Positions 21,901-35,303 of a stretch of 64,000 nucleotides of DNA are shown piece after piece. Origin of the DNA: Acanthochlamys bracteata (Eukaryota; Streptophyta; Magnoliopsida; Pandanales; Velloziaceae); contig CM034135.1 in NCBI GenBank assembly GCA_019914995.1, positions 64,501 to 128,500 of the forward strand. Reading direction: 5' to 3'. The position numbers and the translations under genes are program-made. The notes under the pieces are model-generated. The model saw only the letters and a list, made by a program, of their open reading frames with translations, did no database searches and was not told where the DNA came from. The stretch's first letter is position 1; each line of letters begins with the position of its first letter.

Positions 21901-24778
21901 CAAATGCGGGTGCACTAGTTGTGCCAAACAACGAAGGGGTAGTAGATGTAGAGCCAAAAGGGCTTGAGGAGGATGATCCAAATGTTGAACTGCCAAAGAT
22001 TGAGGAAGATGAGGATCCAAATCCAGTTGAACCAAAAGCCGGCTTCGATCCAAAAAGACTCGGTGTTGAGGAAAAGGTATTTGAAGCAGCGTGACCAAAG
22101 GCTCCATTGGAACCAAAAGGGCTTCCCAGGGTTTGGGATGGGAAGCCAATGCCACCACTTGCAGGCTGTCCAGCGGGGTTTGGCCCTCCTGTTGAAGACA
22201 AAAGACCAATTAGGGTTCTGAACATGAAACAAAATATGCATTGAAAAGAAAACAAAAGTAGAAAATGCAACAGGAAAATGCATTAATGAAAAACTCCATT
22301 GATAGCATATATTATCTATACACAGTTAGTGTATAAAAAGGAAATTAAATAAGATCATATATTTAAATAAGATCATATATTTCCTAGAATAGCGCAAGAA
22401 TCTTGGTAGAAACTCATCACTTGCTCATACATCATTATTAACAGCATTAACTAAAAATACAAAAAGAAACGATAGGCAAAACAGATAACTATATAGTCAC
22501 TGCTTTGTTACTATTAGATACTACTGCCTTCATACTAGAGCAACTAGTACAATTTCTACCGGGAGAAAGGACTTAATGGCAATCCTTATTACCTTTGTCT
22601 CCACGTTGGTAGTCCTCCCATCTCAGCTCTTCATGACTTTTATCTTTGTATACAGGCATAGCAGAAATGGATTCCAGCCTTCCAGAAGTCTGTGAGCCAG
22701 TAGTGGCATCAACCTCAGCTGTTGTGGTATAGGGTGCAACCCTTGTCCCACCTTGCTGGCTTCCAAAAGCGGCCTGTCCAAAGCCTGGGCTACCAAATGT
22801 AGGTGTTGTTGTTTGAGTACCTGAAATAACATGATTGTGAAACGCACAATACAGAGCAACTGTTTACTGAGTGAAATGTAAAATGAGGAAAGAAACTCAC
22901 CGAAGGGGGAGCTCTGTGCACCAAAAGGTGATGGTGTCGTCCCAAATGGACTGCTACTAAATGCAGGCGAAGAGCCAAACCCAAAGGAAGGCGTTGAAGA
23001 TGCCCCAAAAGCTAGAGTACTTGATGCCCCAAATGCAGAAGTACTTGCTGAACCAAAAAGTGGTGGAGTTGTGGCACCATAGGCTGGGGTACTAGAAGTG
23101 CCAAATCCAGCTCCTGTGCTCCCAAACAAGGAAGATGTAGTAGAACCAAAAGCTGGTGTTGATGTGGCACCAAATGCAGGAGTGGATGCACCACCAAAAG
23201 CCGGCGTACTTGTAGCTCCAAACGCTGGTGTACTCGTAGCACCAAAGGCCGGAGTGCTACTTGAGCCAAAAGCCGGAGTAGTGGTGGCACCAGCCGCAGG
23301 CTGACTTGATGCACCAAAAGGAGATGTTGAACCAAAAAGGGCGTTTCCAAAAGCTGGTTGCGTCTGTTGAAATGTACCGCCAAACGGGCTTGACTGGCTT
23401 GGAGAAGAACCGAAACCTCCAAATGCTTGCTTCTGCCCAAAGATTGAAGATCCTGTAAAAGAAAATAATAAATAAGTACCACAAACATACTCCGTAGTTA
23501 GCCAAGCAAGCAAATGTTCAACAACTATGTGTTAAATTCACAGAACTTATGATCCAATGCATGTCGTTATAGACTTAAACGACAACCCAAAAGCAGAACT
23601 CACTTCAATGGGAAATATGGTTGTTTTACAAGAAATTCAACAGCTTTGCAGCTTTATATGTTAAGCACTAAATTGTCAGAAAACAGTAATTGTCACATCT
23701 TAGCTTAATGCAAATATATACGTCAACAACTATGCATTAAATTGACAGAACTTATGACCCAATGCATGTCATTATGGACTAAGTGACAACCTAAAAGCAC
23801 TCACAACAAGAGGAAATATGGGTATTTTACAAGAAATGTATATGCAGCTTTACATGTAAAATGATAAAAATTGTTGCAAAGCAGTAATTGTCACATCATA
23901 TATATTACGAAATTTAAAATATAACCATAGTTAGCTTAGTGCAGAATGTGCGTTTTGAAAGAACAAGAAAAACCGAACCAACGAGCGCAGAAGACTATAT
24001 AGATAAGCGCACTGATTGGAAAGATTTAAGTCACTAGCAAGCGCATTCATAATTGGAAACACTTCAAAATAGCTTACCTCCAAAAGCAGAAGAAGAGCTG
24101 CCGAATGCTGGAGTAGAAGATGCCCCAAAAGCAGGTGCCGAACTTCCGAATGCAGGTGATGAGGAAGCACCACCGAACGTGGGCGTTGAGGGCTGCCCAA
24201 ACACCCCGGTCGATGTACCACCAAATATCGAGTTCCCTGATGGAGAGCCAAATTGGTTGGAGCTGCCGAAAGGCTTCGGAGCGAAAGGATTGGTGCTGGC
24301 ATTACTTGTCTGCCCGAACACTGATGATCCGAAAGGGCTGCTCGACGACTGCCCAAACGCTGCATTGAAAAAACAAAACAAACAAAAAAAGAAAACGAAT
24401 ATATATCAGTCGCAGGGAGGACATCAATTGAGAACAATCGAACACTACACAATGACGAAATCGAGGTTAGAAGTTGACAATCACGAATCTGGGGTTAAAT
24501 CTCGTTAGCGGAACTCGGTGAGGCAAACGAACAAAACGTGCTGGCGCATACAGAAAAAAAAATGGTCGCGATGGCCAATCATCAGAGAGAGAGAGCGAGA
24601 GAGAGAGATGAAAGTTAGATTCAGTGAACCGATCTACGAATCAGTCAGGCTACAAATCCACTCACTGAAATCGACATCAATCAAAATATATCTTAAAAGA
24701 AAGAGAATTGAGAGAGAGTGGAGGGAGTGATCGTAGTTTGGGGGAGGTGGTCCTCTTACGATTGGTGGAACCGAACAT
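18923..24778 (-). CDS. NUP98: Nuclear pore protein Nup98 (FG repeats, GLEBS, autoproteolytic domain)
   Basis: Mobile FG nucleoporin for nuclear import and mRNA export. Twelve exons: 24760-24778, 24078-24359, 22901-23452, 22593-22820, 21569-22188, 21363-21450, 21214-21268, 20668-20806, 20402-20515, 20100-20277, 19694-19756, 18923-19602; 3018 bases, 1005 residues. The first coding exon is only 19 bases (MFGSTN). FG/PAFG repeats fill residues 1-310 and about 365-620, split by a Rae1-binding GLEBS-like segment ([20 protein letters not shown], about 335-358). The C-terminal domain (from [13 protein letters not shown]) carries [21 protein letters not shown] and ends [16 protein letters not shown], with the HF|S self-cleavage site (F993|S994). 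No Nup96 is fused behind it, as usual in plants. The Arabidopsis homologues NUP98A/B are about 1000 residues. Confidence 0.96.
21181..21204. repeat. (AG)12 microsatellite in Nup98 intron 7
   Basis: Twelve uninterrupted AG units, a few bases from the donor site of exon 21214-21268 (transcript-strand CT tract just inside the intron). Confidence 0.95.
23146..23289 (-). repeat. 24-bp coding minisatellite in Nup98 FG region
   Basis: Exon 3 holds six or so tandem 24-base units encoding the 8-residue unit TPAFGATS with small variations ([24 protein letters not shown]). Synonymous differences between units show they are not all freshly copied. Repeat number should vary between alleles. Confidence 0.8.
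23518..23905. repeat. About 205-bp tandem duplication in Nup98 intron 2
   Basis: Two diverged copies, about 23518-23722 and 23723-23905. Shared blocks include CAACAACTATG at 23519 and 23724, ACTTATGA.CCAATGCATGTC, GGAAATATGG and CAGTAATTGTCACATC. They lie inside the intron between exons 24078-24359 and 22901-23452. Confidence 0.85.
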
Positions 24779-26322
24779 GGCGGCTGCAGCAGAACGAACG
24801 AAATCCTCTTGTTGTTGTTCTTCTTCTTTTTCGTTTTCTTCTTGGTAGTTTGATCCTCGAGCGCGAACGAGAGGAGAGAGGAGAGAGCAGGTTTGGAATC
24901 AGCAGTTGTTGGTGTAAGAGCTGCTCCGCTCCTTCTACTCCATCAACAAATTTCTTTTTTAGTTAGAGTTTAGATTGAATAAATAAGAATACACACTCGC
25001 TCGGTAATAGGTTTTTATTTATATAATAGATAGGAAGAAAAGAAGAAGATAGACGGTGATCGATTTGGAGAAACAGCGTAGCTTTAATCCAACGCCAACA
25101 AGATTTTCTGTATTTTATTTTATTTTTTTCATTTTAAAATTTAACTTTTATATTTTCCTATTAAATTTGGAGACTACTTATGACTTTTACTTTGTGTCAT
25201 AATATTGTATATAATATAAACGCGTCGGATCTTCATTGCATATTAAGTCCACATCCATCCCGTTTTGCACTGAATAAATGTGTGCTTTAACAACAATGTT
25301 ATAAAGGGGATAAAGGTAAGAAGATATATCTGGCAAATTTTAGTAGTGAAGACTCTCTCCATAAATCTCAGGAGGAACGCCACAATCTTGTCAGTCAGGA
25401 TAAAATACTATCTGACCTAATTCATACTACACGCATGTATACCTTTTGTAAGCTTCCAGATAGATAGATGCTTAAAAAACGCAATATTCTCTTCCAATGG
25501 ATGGAGTAAACTAGAGAGGTTTGAAGTCATTCTCAAAAGAGGATGCAATGAATAAACTACAGATGCAGCTATATTTCTCACCAATGGAAGCATGATTGAT
25601 ACAAGTTGGATGGAGAGATGAGGAAGGCTGAACCTGTGAACACCCAAAAAAATGGAAAAGAAGCGAAGTTGAGCTTCCTAGCTAGTCGAACCAAAACCAG
25701 GATTTTTGTTCAAGAATGCCAGAAGACAAGTACATCAATCACCAAATTGCAAACAAATAGAGCGAGTTTCATCAATCGCATAAATTAAGAACTCGTCGAA
25801 ATTGCAATAATATTTATAGAATTGAATTTATCTTTTTCTTGTTTCATAAAAGAATCAATAATCAATCATTCATTGTCTGATTAACTCAAAAATAAATAAA
25901 TAAATAAATACACAATTACATGTAAATAAAAATGAAACGAAAACGAAGCTTACTATCGTTGGCATCGAGCACTGAAGAATCTCGAAGAAGTTTTGAAGTC
26001 GCAACGCTCTCTTTTCGGTTTCGTTGTCGTTGGCGCGAAATTTTCGGCCTACGCGTTGCGCTAAGGGAGAACTATCTCAGGCCCATACAAAAACAGCCAC
26101 CTTGGCTAGCAAGGGCCTACCAGGCCAGGCCTAGCCCATAAATATATTGCAAACCGAAAGGTCATAAGCTTCATAGCATAAAAGAAGGAAAACCTGTATA
26201 CAGAAGACCAACTCTACTGAAAGATGATTCAGTATTTGATTCCTTTCACCGAAACAAAAGAAGTACAAATATGAAAACCTTTGGATGTTATTATTCAGAA
26301 AAGAACAGAAATGTTGCACGAG
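24779..26322. other. Nup98 upstream region and spacer to the HAD gene
   Basis: Nup98 leader and promoter next to 24778, then AT-rich spacer. Open frames at 25417-25647 (minus) and 25932-26141 (plus) match no family I know. A G/C-richer patch at 26020-26125 stands out from the surrounding AT-rich DNA without coding evidence. Confidence 0.45.
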
Positions 26323-27997
26323 TTAGGCAGTGATGACGGTTTCCACTGCAGTTGATTGAAGTATAGAGTCTGTTTCTGATTGATCACAACCGTCCCAGAG
26401 TTCAGGCAATGCTTCTTTAATGTTGTGAACACTGCTTAGTGCAACATCTGCACCTGGCACAAGAGCCGAGGACCCTACCTGCAGGAAGAAATTGGGAAAA
26501 AGCAATAATTGATGGAATTAGTAGGCTCAATCTTTAGTAATATTCACAAATTTTGCTACGTTTTTCCTAAACTTACGATGACAGTGCTTAGACCTACTGC
26601 TTTTGCTGCTGCAACGTTTCTTGGACTGTCGTCGAAGAAGATCTACAAAAGAAAAGAAGGAAAGATAAGCACGAACATAACACCTCAATGATATGGAAGT
26701 TTTATTCATCCAACGGAAATTTCGATTCTTACCGTCTTCTTTGGGTTAACATTTGCAATCTTGATAGCAGTTTCCATGGCTTCAATGGACGGCTTGCAAA
26801 GAATGCGTGCCTTAGTTTTTGGGTCATTTGCATAGTCAGACAATTTATCATTTTCAGCTTCACTTTCGGTAAAGAAGCCCATTTGTTTTGAGGTATCTGA
26901 TTCATGATCCGTCAGAGTAGGTGCTTTAGAGGAACTGGTCTCCTCATCACTATAACTGGTTGCCTGTGGCGGATTCAGTGTTTCAAAGCATATGACTCCT
27001 TCGAAACAGTCTTCTATACCAAGCCTTTGCAGAACTTGTGCAGCATGAGCTTTGTCAGCATTAGTAAATACCTGCACAATCAGATGAACTTCATTACAAT
27101 AAGTGGATGTGACGTTTATCAAAATTGACTGAATTTGCTCTAATTCATCACCAGCAAAGCCATACAGTCTTCCATTTTTGTTTAGCACTAAGAAATTAAC
27201 GCAAAAGTCATAGAAAGGAAAAAGGATTGGCGTACAATTTTTCTCTGAGGCATAGACAGAAGTAGGTTCCTCAACAGCGGATCATGATTAACTTTCTCAT
27301 AGGGTAATCTTCCATGAACATATGCATGGAATTCATCATCATCAAAATCATATCCTATGGCCTGCATAGGAGTAGCAATAGACAATCAGCACATTTCACC
27401 ATGACACAAACTCCAGCCTAGCTCTGGTGCTATTACCCAGTTAAGAAACAAGTTAAATGAAAATGTCATACCTTAAGGCCAGCCATTGTAGTACCATATT
27501 CCCTGTATAACTCCAAGCACATTCGTGGAACTTCATCTTCCTTGATATGAAGGTAAGTGCGCATGTAATCTGCAAATTTAAATCAAGATTAGCAATCCCG
27601 TTCCCAGATTTTATACTGATTTCCACGCCCATCGAGTCACAAGACTAGCATAACTTGTCAGCTTCATTCAATGAATATGCTATTGTGGTTTGTAGGAATT
27701 GAGAAGAAATACAAGAGAGGTTATAGAAGTCATAAGCCACAGCAGATGTGAAAATACCTTCAATGTTCTTGCGGCAAGCTAAGTTGAGACCCAAGCTCAA
27801 AGGATACAGGGTATCATCCATATCTGAAAAACGTAAGAGAAAAGGGAAGTAATAAGGCACCGTGAAAGATTGAAAACAGATAGTTGTATCAACAGACACG
27901 TATTATGTTAAACTCTGTTACATAAATGGAAATATAGTATGGGCTACTTACCAAATAGCAAGCACTCATAATTTCTTCTACTTGTAACGGCCTCCAT
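26323..27997 (-). CDS. HAD-superfamily phosphatase, pyrimidine 5'-nucleotidase-like (SDT1/YjjG-like)
   Basis: Soluble haloacid-dehalogenase-type phosphohydrolase. Seven coding exons: 27952-27997, 27758-27823, 27472-27569, 27236-27361, 26733-27071, 26577-26642, 26323-26478; 897 bases, 298 residues. Motif I is DMDDTLYP (near residue 16, nucleophile Asp), motif II is VFTNAD, a Lys in KARILCKPS fits motif III, and motif IV is IFFDDSPRN. The helical cap between motifs I and II is of the C1 type seen in plant relatives of yeast SDT1 (pyrimidine 5'-nucleotidase). An acidic, Ser-rich insertion (about 150-185) sits before motif III. Substrate is unknown. A leader intron is visible: acceptor CTCTCAG at 28014, donor CACG|GTAACG at 28731. 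Confidence 0.9.
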
Positions 27998-30797
27998 TCT
28001 CAACGATTACAACCTGAGAGCAAAAGTTAAGAACTCAATTCTACATGTTCATCATTTTATAGCAGTCTACATACTACTTCGATCAGATAATTGTAAAACT
28101 CTACAGCTAAGGTAAGAAAGTAGTAAACTTTACTCCTCCACAAAGAAGATTGTATTGATCTGCTGCATTACAAGAGCTCCACATATAACAAGGAGACAAT
28201 TGAATTTTAGGAGGTATAAATGTTTGTTCCGAATTAATCAAAGGTAAGTAATTAAGAAAAAACAAGCTAGCATAGATTATTGACCACAACAAACACTCAA
28301 TTTTCTAGAACGTTGACCACAACATACACTCAATTTTCAAAAAATTGAAACAGCCTTAGACTAATAAAAAAAGGCAACGCTTCTGAACTAGGTCAAGAAA
28401 GTGTCACGCTCATACAAATCTGGAACCATTCAGAAAGAAGCCAGCTAAATTTGAATGAGTAGTTAAAAAAACCGCCACTTGTTCCAATTTTCAGAGCTTG
28501 ATGGAACCTGTTTGAATCATTCAGGTGAGGAAGTGCTAAGCTTTTCAATTGCTTGAGTTAGACTCTTGAATATAAAGTTCCCTTCTTTTGAGTTCTTCAG
28601 CGGATTACCAATCAGTTAACATAAAAAGGATCCATGTTGCTAATGAAACAACATAATAAAAAATCTTCATCTATGAGAAGAGAGAAATATCGATCAAGAA
28701 AGAAAACAAAAACGAGAATGGAGAACGTTACCGTGCAAGAACAGGAACAGAAAGCGGTCTTCCAAAAGAAAATGGGTTGCGTCTTTGGTGTGAGTTGAAT
28801 TGGTTCTGCCAGAGACGGAGGGTGATATTTATAAGAAGAGAAAAGGAATAGAAAAATAAGAAAATGGGGAACAGAATGCGAATGGCTTCAACGCAACACT
28901 ACACACCCGAAAGAATTGAAAAGAATTGTGAGAGAGAGAGAGACACCTCGTTTGAATGAGATGTGAATATATTCATCAGAAGAATATATTTCATTCAGAA
29001 ATAGAGAAAGACCGAGCACGTATTTTTTACATTATGAGTCACGCACTGCAACACGCGACCAACTTTTATAATTTTCAAAGAGAAGGTATTATTACTTAAA
29101 GACCTTAAATAGTATTTGTATACAATTAATTTCTAATCGTTTGAATATATTAGTCTGATGACTCTGGTTAGGTGTGATATTTAAGAAGAAGACAGGTGTG
29201 ATGGTTTATTTGTTCGAAAATATTTGATATCTCTGACCTAACTAAATTATTCGTGCTTTGCATACGCAATTTTGCAATTGCAACTGAAGACCAAATATTC
29301 ATTCCAGTGCTTCTTGACGTTTTCATATTGAAATTTTTTGCCACCCTACCATCTATGCTCTCGCAAAAGTTTAACGAAGTCGGCTGATAAATGATGCTTT
29401 TTTCATTGTTCTTTGCTGACGAGAGGTTTACGAGTTATTTTTAGTGGCAGCAGCACCGTAGCTTTTCAAAGTGCTATACTGTTGCAGCGGCAGCAACAAG
29501 AAAGTCCAAATAATGGGGAATTGATGACTTTTTATTCCAAGATCATCTGTTAATATTCTCAGAACATAAGGAACGGAGATTGGGTTCCATATTTCCACTT
29601 AAAAAAGAGGAAAACATGATTTCTTACTAGATGATAGAAAGATATGGATCAAAACGTTAAGAGCGTCGATAAGAAAGGGATCCCGCGCTTGTTTTTGTGT
29701 TCAGGGAATATCAAAGACATGATCTTCAAGGAACATTTAGCGTATATGTCTTTACTAATGGTCTCTCATTCCAAGATTAGATACTCCACAAGATGGCTTG
29801 AAGCTAAGAATATTTGCAAGCAAAAAGGATATGCCCCTAAGCCTGCGGCATTAGTCATTGCACTTTAAGATTTCAAAATATGCTTGCACATACATGAAAT
29901 TCTTGTAGCTTGGTATCCAAAAGGTAACCGCTGTGAAAAGAAAATGGAATATTACATCACCAGCAATCTACTTAAGTTGCACTGCCCTCGAAGACGTACC
30001 AGAAGTGGCAGACGTCTTCCTCACTTCCGCATAGAACCTGCTCCAGAGACCCTCATTCCAGAAAGTCACAGCTCACAAGATGGACTTGCACTTCACTACC
30101 AAGGAAACAAGCGACGGTTTACGTTATCATTGAAACACCTGAAGAAAATATAACTCATATTTTAGTCAGGAACTTGCATAGGAAATTTCAATCTTTCAAA
30201 AATATGTAGAAATTGGTTGATCCATCAGTACAGATAGAAACTCAATAATTTACTTTGTACTTGGACACATAGCAAACTGCAAAAGTGAAACAATACTCTT
30301 TTACTAACAGTAGGCAGAGAAGGTTCTTACAACAGAATAAATTATCTCCGTTTTTGCGGGAGGCGTGAGTAAGAACTTTGGCAAACAACCAAAGATCCTG
30401 CACTGCATCAGCCAGGATTTAGCTTTAAACAAAGCTGAACAGAATTAAGTCTCTTGCTGCCACTATGAATCTGCCTTAACTATACAGCTGCCATGAGAAT
30501 AAAAAATAGGCTCTAAGGAACACCAACAGAGTAACTTACAAAATAATTAATTTTCAAAGCTGCATGCTTGATTACAATTACTCTGATAAATGTGTTAGCA
30601 GTAATGCTTCCTGCCACTTTTCAAGATTTTCAACTACCAATGGACGAGAAAACAAAGATATAGCCAATCCTGTTAAGCACATAATTTCTTCCACATAGAC
30701 CTTTAACGAACGAACCAGCAAAGCAACAGAAGGCAAGTGCAAGTTACTTAGCGAAACTTAATGGGCAGACACAAACATTACAGCGTACTTGCTGGGA
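27998..30797. other. HAD gene leader and promoter, and spacer to FEN1
   Basis: The first non-coding exon of the HAD gene ends at 28732, and its promoter should lie around 28800-29050. From 29100 to 30797 no gene is supported. Two plus-strand frames (29644-29868 and 29884-30153) are open but match nothing I know. The last 200 bases should include the FEN1 3' untranslated region. Confidence 0.5.
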
Positions 30798-33700
30798 CTA
30801 CTTTTTCTTGCCGCTAGTAGATTTTCCACCAGCAGGTTTCGACTTCTTGCTTGCAATCTGTTTTCCCGCCTTTTCCAACGTCTCCTATATTTAAAGAAAT
30901 GCAAGAACAACAGCAATAAGAATTCTTTTTGACAGTTGGCATTAATTGGGGTTTGACATAGATTAAAGAAAAGAACATTATAAATGCTCAGCTATAGGCA
31001 CTATCGCAATGGCAAATCTGACTGCATTCAAAGTATGGTTTCATCGTTTGCCTCATCTAACTATATTGCTATAGGCGCTGTGATGCTACTCCATGTTTGC
31101 CTCTTCTCACTCAAAATTGTTGCCAATGGTGAGACTGCCATCAGAGCTTCAAAACCCAACGATCCAATTTACACAAGTACCAAAATAGCTTCCAAAGTCA
31201 AACAGCATAAATTTAACTTGTACTTAAAGGCATGTTTACCTTGATAAAAAAGTGGGTGAAGTGAGTTTTTTTGAAAGTGAATTGAAAAAATCAAATTAAA
31301 AATTAAAAATATTTAGTAAAAAATAAAATTATATATTAATGTAATATTTATAGTAAGTTTTAAAAAAAATTTTAAAAAATTTTTTATTAATAAAAAATTT
31401 TTATTTTAATTTTTGTATGTATTTTATATTGAAAGTGAGTTTAAAAAAAAGTGAGTTTGGGGTGTTGGTAAACACGCCCTAAGTTGGTGACATCAAAATC
31501 GATCTCAATTATTTTCCATACTTTCAAGTAGTTGAGGTGTCTCTAAATTTAGTCACAATCTTATAACTAAACTGAAGGGTGTTTAAATTGAGAAACTTCA
31601 AGAATCCAGTGAGAGTAGGCATGCAACTGCTTCCCCGTCAACCAGGTATTCAAAAGCAAGAGAAAATTTTTTTATCATGCTTTGCCATGACAAATTACCT
31701 TCTCTTCCATTAAGTCTTTCATTTAATACTTTCATGGAAGCAAATTTTTATCTTTAAAAAAGAAGCCATTATTGATACCACAGATAGAAGACACTAACAA
31801 ACAGAAGTATCAAGAAAAATTCAAAGCTACAACTACACCAGAGGCATGACAACTGACGCAATAAAATACATTGATGAGTCGTCAAATTACAAGCTAAGGT
31901 AAACTACAGCACAAGTTTAGCATCTGAGAGGCCAAATAGCATATAAATAATTCATTTTCAAGTAACATATTCAATGGCATCCTCCAGTTAATTTTTATAT
32001 ATGAAAAAATCTCCATGGAAGTTATAAAGATAGCAGTTCCAGTCAAATATACAGCACATCCAGTTCAAGTACAAAAATATAACACTACCAAAATAGATTT
32101 TTCAGCTAGAGTACCCAAAAAAAGTTCTAATAAGCTAGTACATTTCATGAATATACCTTCCTCTTAACTGGTGTAGATATTTTTGCTGCTGGCTTGAAAA
32201 AGGACTCCAACCTGCAATACCATTATAATCCATGTTTTTAGGAGCTAAAGTTTACGATCACTATTCAATAATAGACAAAAATTAAAATCAAGAAAAGGAT
32301 ATCACCTACCTCCCTTGAGATGATTTATTTTTGGCTGCTTTGATCTTTTCTATTGCCTGATGAAAGCCAGAAAAATATGGATAGTTTACGAGATTAATTC
32401 CAGTTGATATGATACTAGAGAATGCAGCATAGGTAAACAACCAGCATACCTTTGTTACTCTATCAAGACTGAAGCCATTTTCATTCACTAGAAAGGTCAC
32501 CAGGCCCTAACAAGTAGCAACCAGTTATTTTCGCATATAACTAGAATAGAAAAGCACTAAAGTAAATTTCAGTACACCTCTTCATCTGGAGCAGCCCACT
32601 TGAGATCTTCTTGCTCCTTAGACACAAGAGGTTCTTTAAACAGGCGTCTGGCTTCTTCGTATGGCCAATCCTCAGGTATATTATACCTATATACGAAACG
32701 CTTTTTCATGGCATGACTGACTTCCTTTAAAAGTCGCAAACTACATGTAAAGAAGTAAGGAACATCTAATCCACTAGCGAAAAGCCAACCTTGTACCTAG
32801 AACTACAGCCTCCTAGGCCTTGCACAGGTAATAGAGGGACTCGTCTAGAAATAACCAGTAGCGTCAAGGAATAAAATAACAGACTCAATGATGGCCAATG
32901 CACCCCACCGAAAACAATATCTCCTATGCTAAACCACTATTTATTTTAGAACAATTCCAGTGTCAGCATACTTATACACTATATAAAAATCAGTTTTACA
33001 GATACATTACAGGAACTAGGCATGCAGAAAATCGTAACGCTTGCAATAAAGTGTTCAAAGAGCGAATCCAATTTAAAAGTATGCAACTAGGAGGTGATGG
33101 ATAGCAAATCTACAGCTGCCGTCAAAAGTGGGATTCTACTTTACGACAAACTATAACTCCTCTCCTACCTTTCTCTATTTATGTTCTCTAGAATCTTCTC
33201 AATGGAACCATGTTGACGAACAAGCTTGAGAGCTGTTTGTCCCCCAATACCTGTTTGAACTGAATGTCAAAACCTCAAACATGGGAGAAATAACAATATT
33301 CACAACACACGATTCACTTTTTTCTTAAGAAAGCCAAGTCCTGCAGATTGTTATCAATTCAGCAGCTATTGTTAGGAAGCAAAACACAAGAGCACCTTTG
33401 ATACTATCACAGTAGTCACACCCACACAGAATACACAAGTCAATGAATTGATCCATTGTGAGCTCTAGCTCCTCCAAGACCTGACAGGGAAAGCAACAAT
33501 CAGCAAACACCCAAAAATGGTTAGTATAGACAAACTAACTGTATATCAAACCTTCGAGATCTCAAATTCCATCACGGGGATTTTTCTTGAGCTTGGATCC
33601 ATTAAATGGCGAAGGAAGCGTGGGGCTCCAAAAGTTAGGGAGTCCATGTCTTCTGATGCCACGGCATATACCTGAAACATTTGACCACTATATAGCTCTG

Positions 33701-35303
33701 AAAACTCTATAACTCCCAAGAATTTTGGCCAAACACAAAGGACAAAGAAAAATTGCCTTGTCATTTTTGCAAAACACCGCACACTCTGCTTCTGCTTCAG
33801 AAGGTGCCTGACGTAAGAAACTAAAACCATAAGTACTTCACATAAAATAATTACGTAAATGTGACTGTATTAACACTCTCAAAATCGTACACTAGTAAGC
33901 CCACACTAGTACATCATACAAGAATGGCATTTTCATAACAGACATGGTAAATTAACCATGCTACAGAATGATAGCAAGATAAAGGAATAGTAGGAAATAA
34001 CACGCTATAGCTCACCTCAACTACAGGCACACCCATCAATCTCAAGAGTCGTTTGCAATCTTCATTGTGCTGCTTTGTGACCTAAAATTTTAGAAATGGA
34101 AAGGAAATAAAATTAATCACTAGAGTACTAAAACACAATTCCAACTTGATAAAATGATCTACAACAATTCAGCCTCTATGAGTATTACAAACTCCACCTT
34201 CACAGTCCTTTTGCTGAACTTCTCCATTGCATCCTTATCTCCAGCCTGCAATTAAGTCCACTTAGCAGTATAAGAGATCATTTATAAAATAACAAAAGAG
34301 ATTACAAACAAATACTTTATGTAGTTAGAAAAAAGGCCACTCTGCCGCCTTTCACTCGACGAGCATTACCTCTACTGCAGTGACCAAATCTTTTGTTGCA
34401 TCCTCCCTCTTTGAGTATCTAAAAATTGGATGTGAAAAACAGTTAGCAACCCTTAATATTGATTTTGCTAAATCAAATCTTGTTGACAAAATTTTCTATC
34501 TCATTCGACCTTTTAGCAAGCTCCTGTTTCTTCAAATCAGGTGGCTGGCCATCAAAAACATATCTGGCGAGGGAAGAAGAAAAACAAGTTTACAGTAGTT
34601 CAATCATGCATTAAAATAAAATAGCACAGGGGAGACCACGAAGAATGTTACACTGGCTTCATTCCAGCCTCTAAAAGTCTTATGGTGCGGGTAAACATGC
34701 CTTGCAAGTGGCTAGAGAGAGGGAAAAAAGAAATTTAAATCAAAAGATTAAAATACATAAAAACTTTAGAGAAAGAAACAGTGGAGAATGCAGTAGCAAT
34801 TCCAACCTGGTGACTTCGCCAGCCTCATTAGTAAGCGTCTCAGTTCCAGTCCTACCCACAACAATCTATCAATAAAAACAACAGAAACGCATAAGAATGA
34901 CTTCTTCAAAGAAAGCCGGGATTTTGCATAAAGCCAAACTACCAAATTTCATTAAAACCGAATCAATGCTCACACAAAGCAGAATTTTAACAGATTATGA
35001 AGATGATATGTCTCCGATTACCCCAGAATATCACAATTCTATTGGCGTTCCTAAATTGAATTAACAGAAAGGAATGAATGATATTTTGAGGAGACACTAA
35101 CAAGAAACTGGTAGATGCTCATGGAAGCATCGATGGCGATCTTTCTTCCGAAGTAGCTCTCAAACTTCTGCTCCTTCATTGCTTTCGGGGCGTTATCCGC
35201 AATAAGCTTCGTCAAACCCTACAAACAATCACACCATCTTTAAACAACGGAGACGCCAAAACCGAAATTATTTCAATTGAATCGAAGAAACCTTGATTCC
35301 CAT
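30798..35303 (-). CDS. FEN1: Flap endonuclease 1 (FEN1)
   Basis: Structure-specific 5' nuclease that removes flaps in Okazaki-fragment maturation and long-patch repair. Seventeen exons: 35292-35303, 35102-35218, 34807-34865, 34652-34711, 34510-34563, 34370-34418, 34198-34245, 34016-34081, 33757-33807, 33552-33671, 33396-33480, 33169-33250, 32578-32686, 32450-32506, 32310-32356, 32157-32211, 30798-30884; 1158 bases, 385 residues. Exon 1 codes only MGIK. Landmarks: [47 protein letters not shown] (metal-binding acidic residues), [25 protein letters not shown], and a PCNA-binding QGRLESFF (337-344), followed by a Lys-rich tail. The intron after exon 9 uses a GC donor. Intron 16 carries a MITE. 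Confidence 0.97.
31228..31479. mobile_element. MITE copy 1 (PIF/Harbinger-like), in FEN1 intron 16
   Basis: A 252-base AT-rich element with terminal inverted repeats AGGCATGTTTACC (left) and GGTAAACACGCCC (right), flanked by TAA on both sides (31225-31227 and 31480-31482). Short inverted ends and a TAA duplication fit Tourist/PIF-Harbinger MITEs. Its interior shares long blocks with the elements at 37140 and 60053. Confidence 0.75.

Noticed and set aside
21536-24508. Several long plus-strand and alternative-frame minus-strand open frames across Nup98
   Set aside because: Shadows of the repetitive FG-coding exons; the repeats keep other frames open.
29644-30153. Two consecutive plus-strand open frames (74 and 89 codons)
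   Set aside because: No recognisable domain, no credible splice link between them, and no leader or promoter features.
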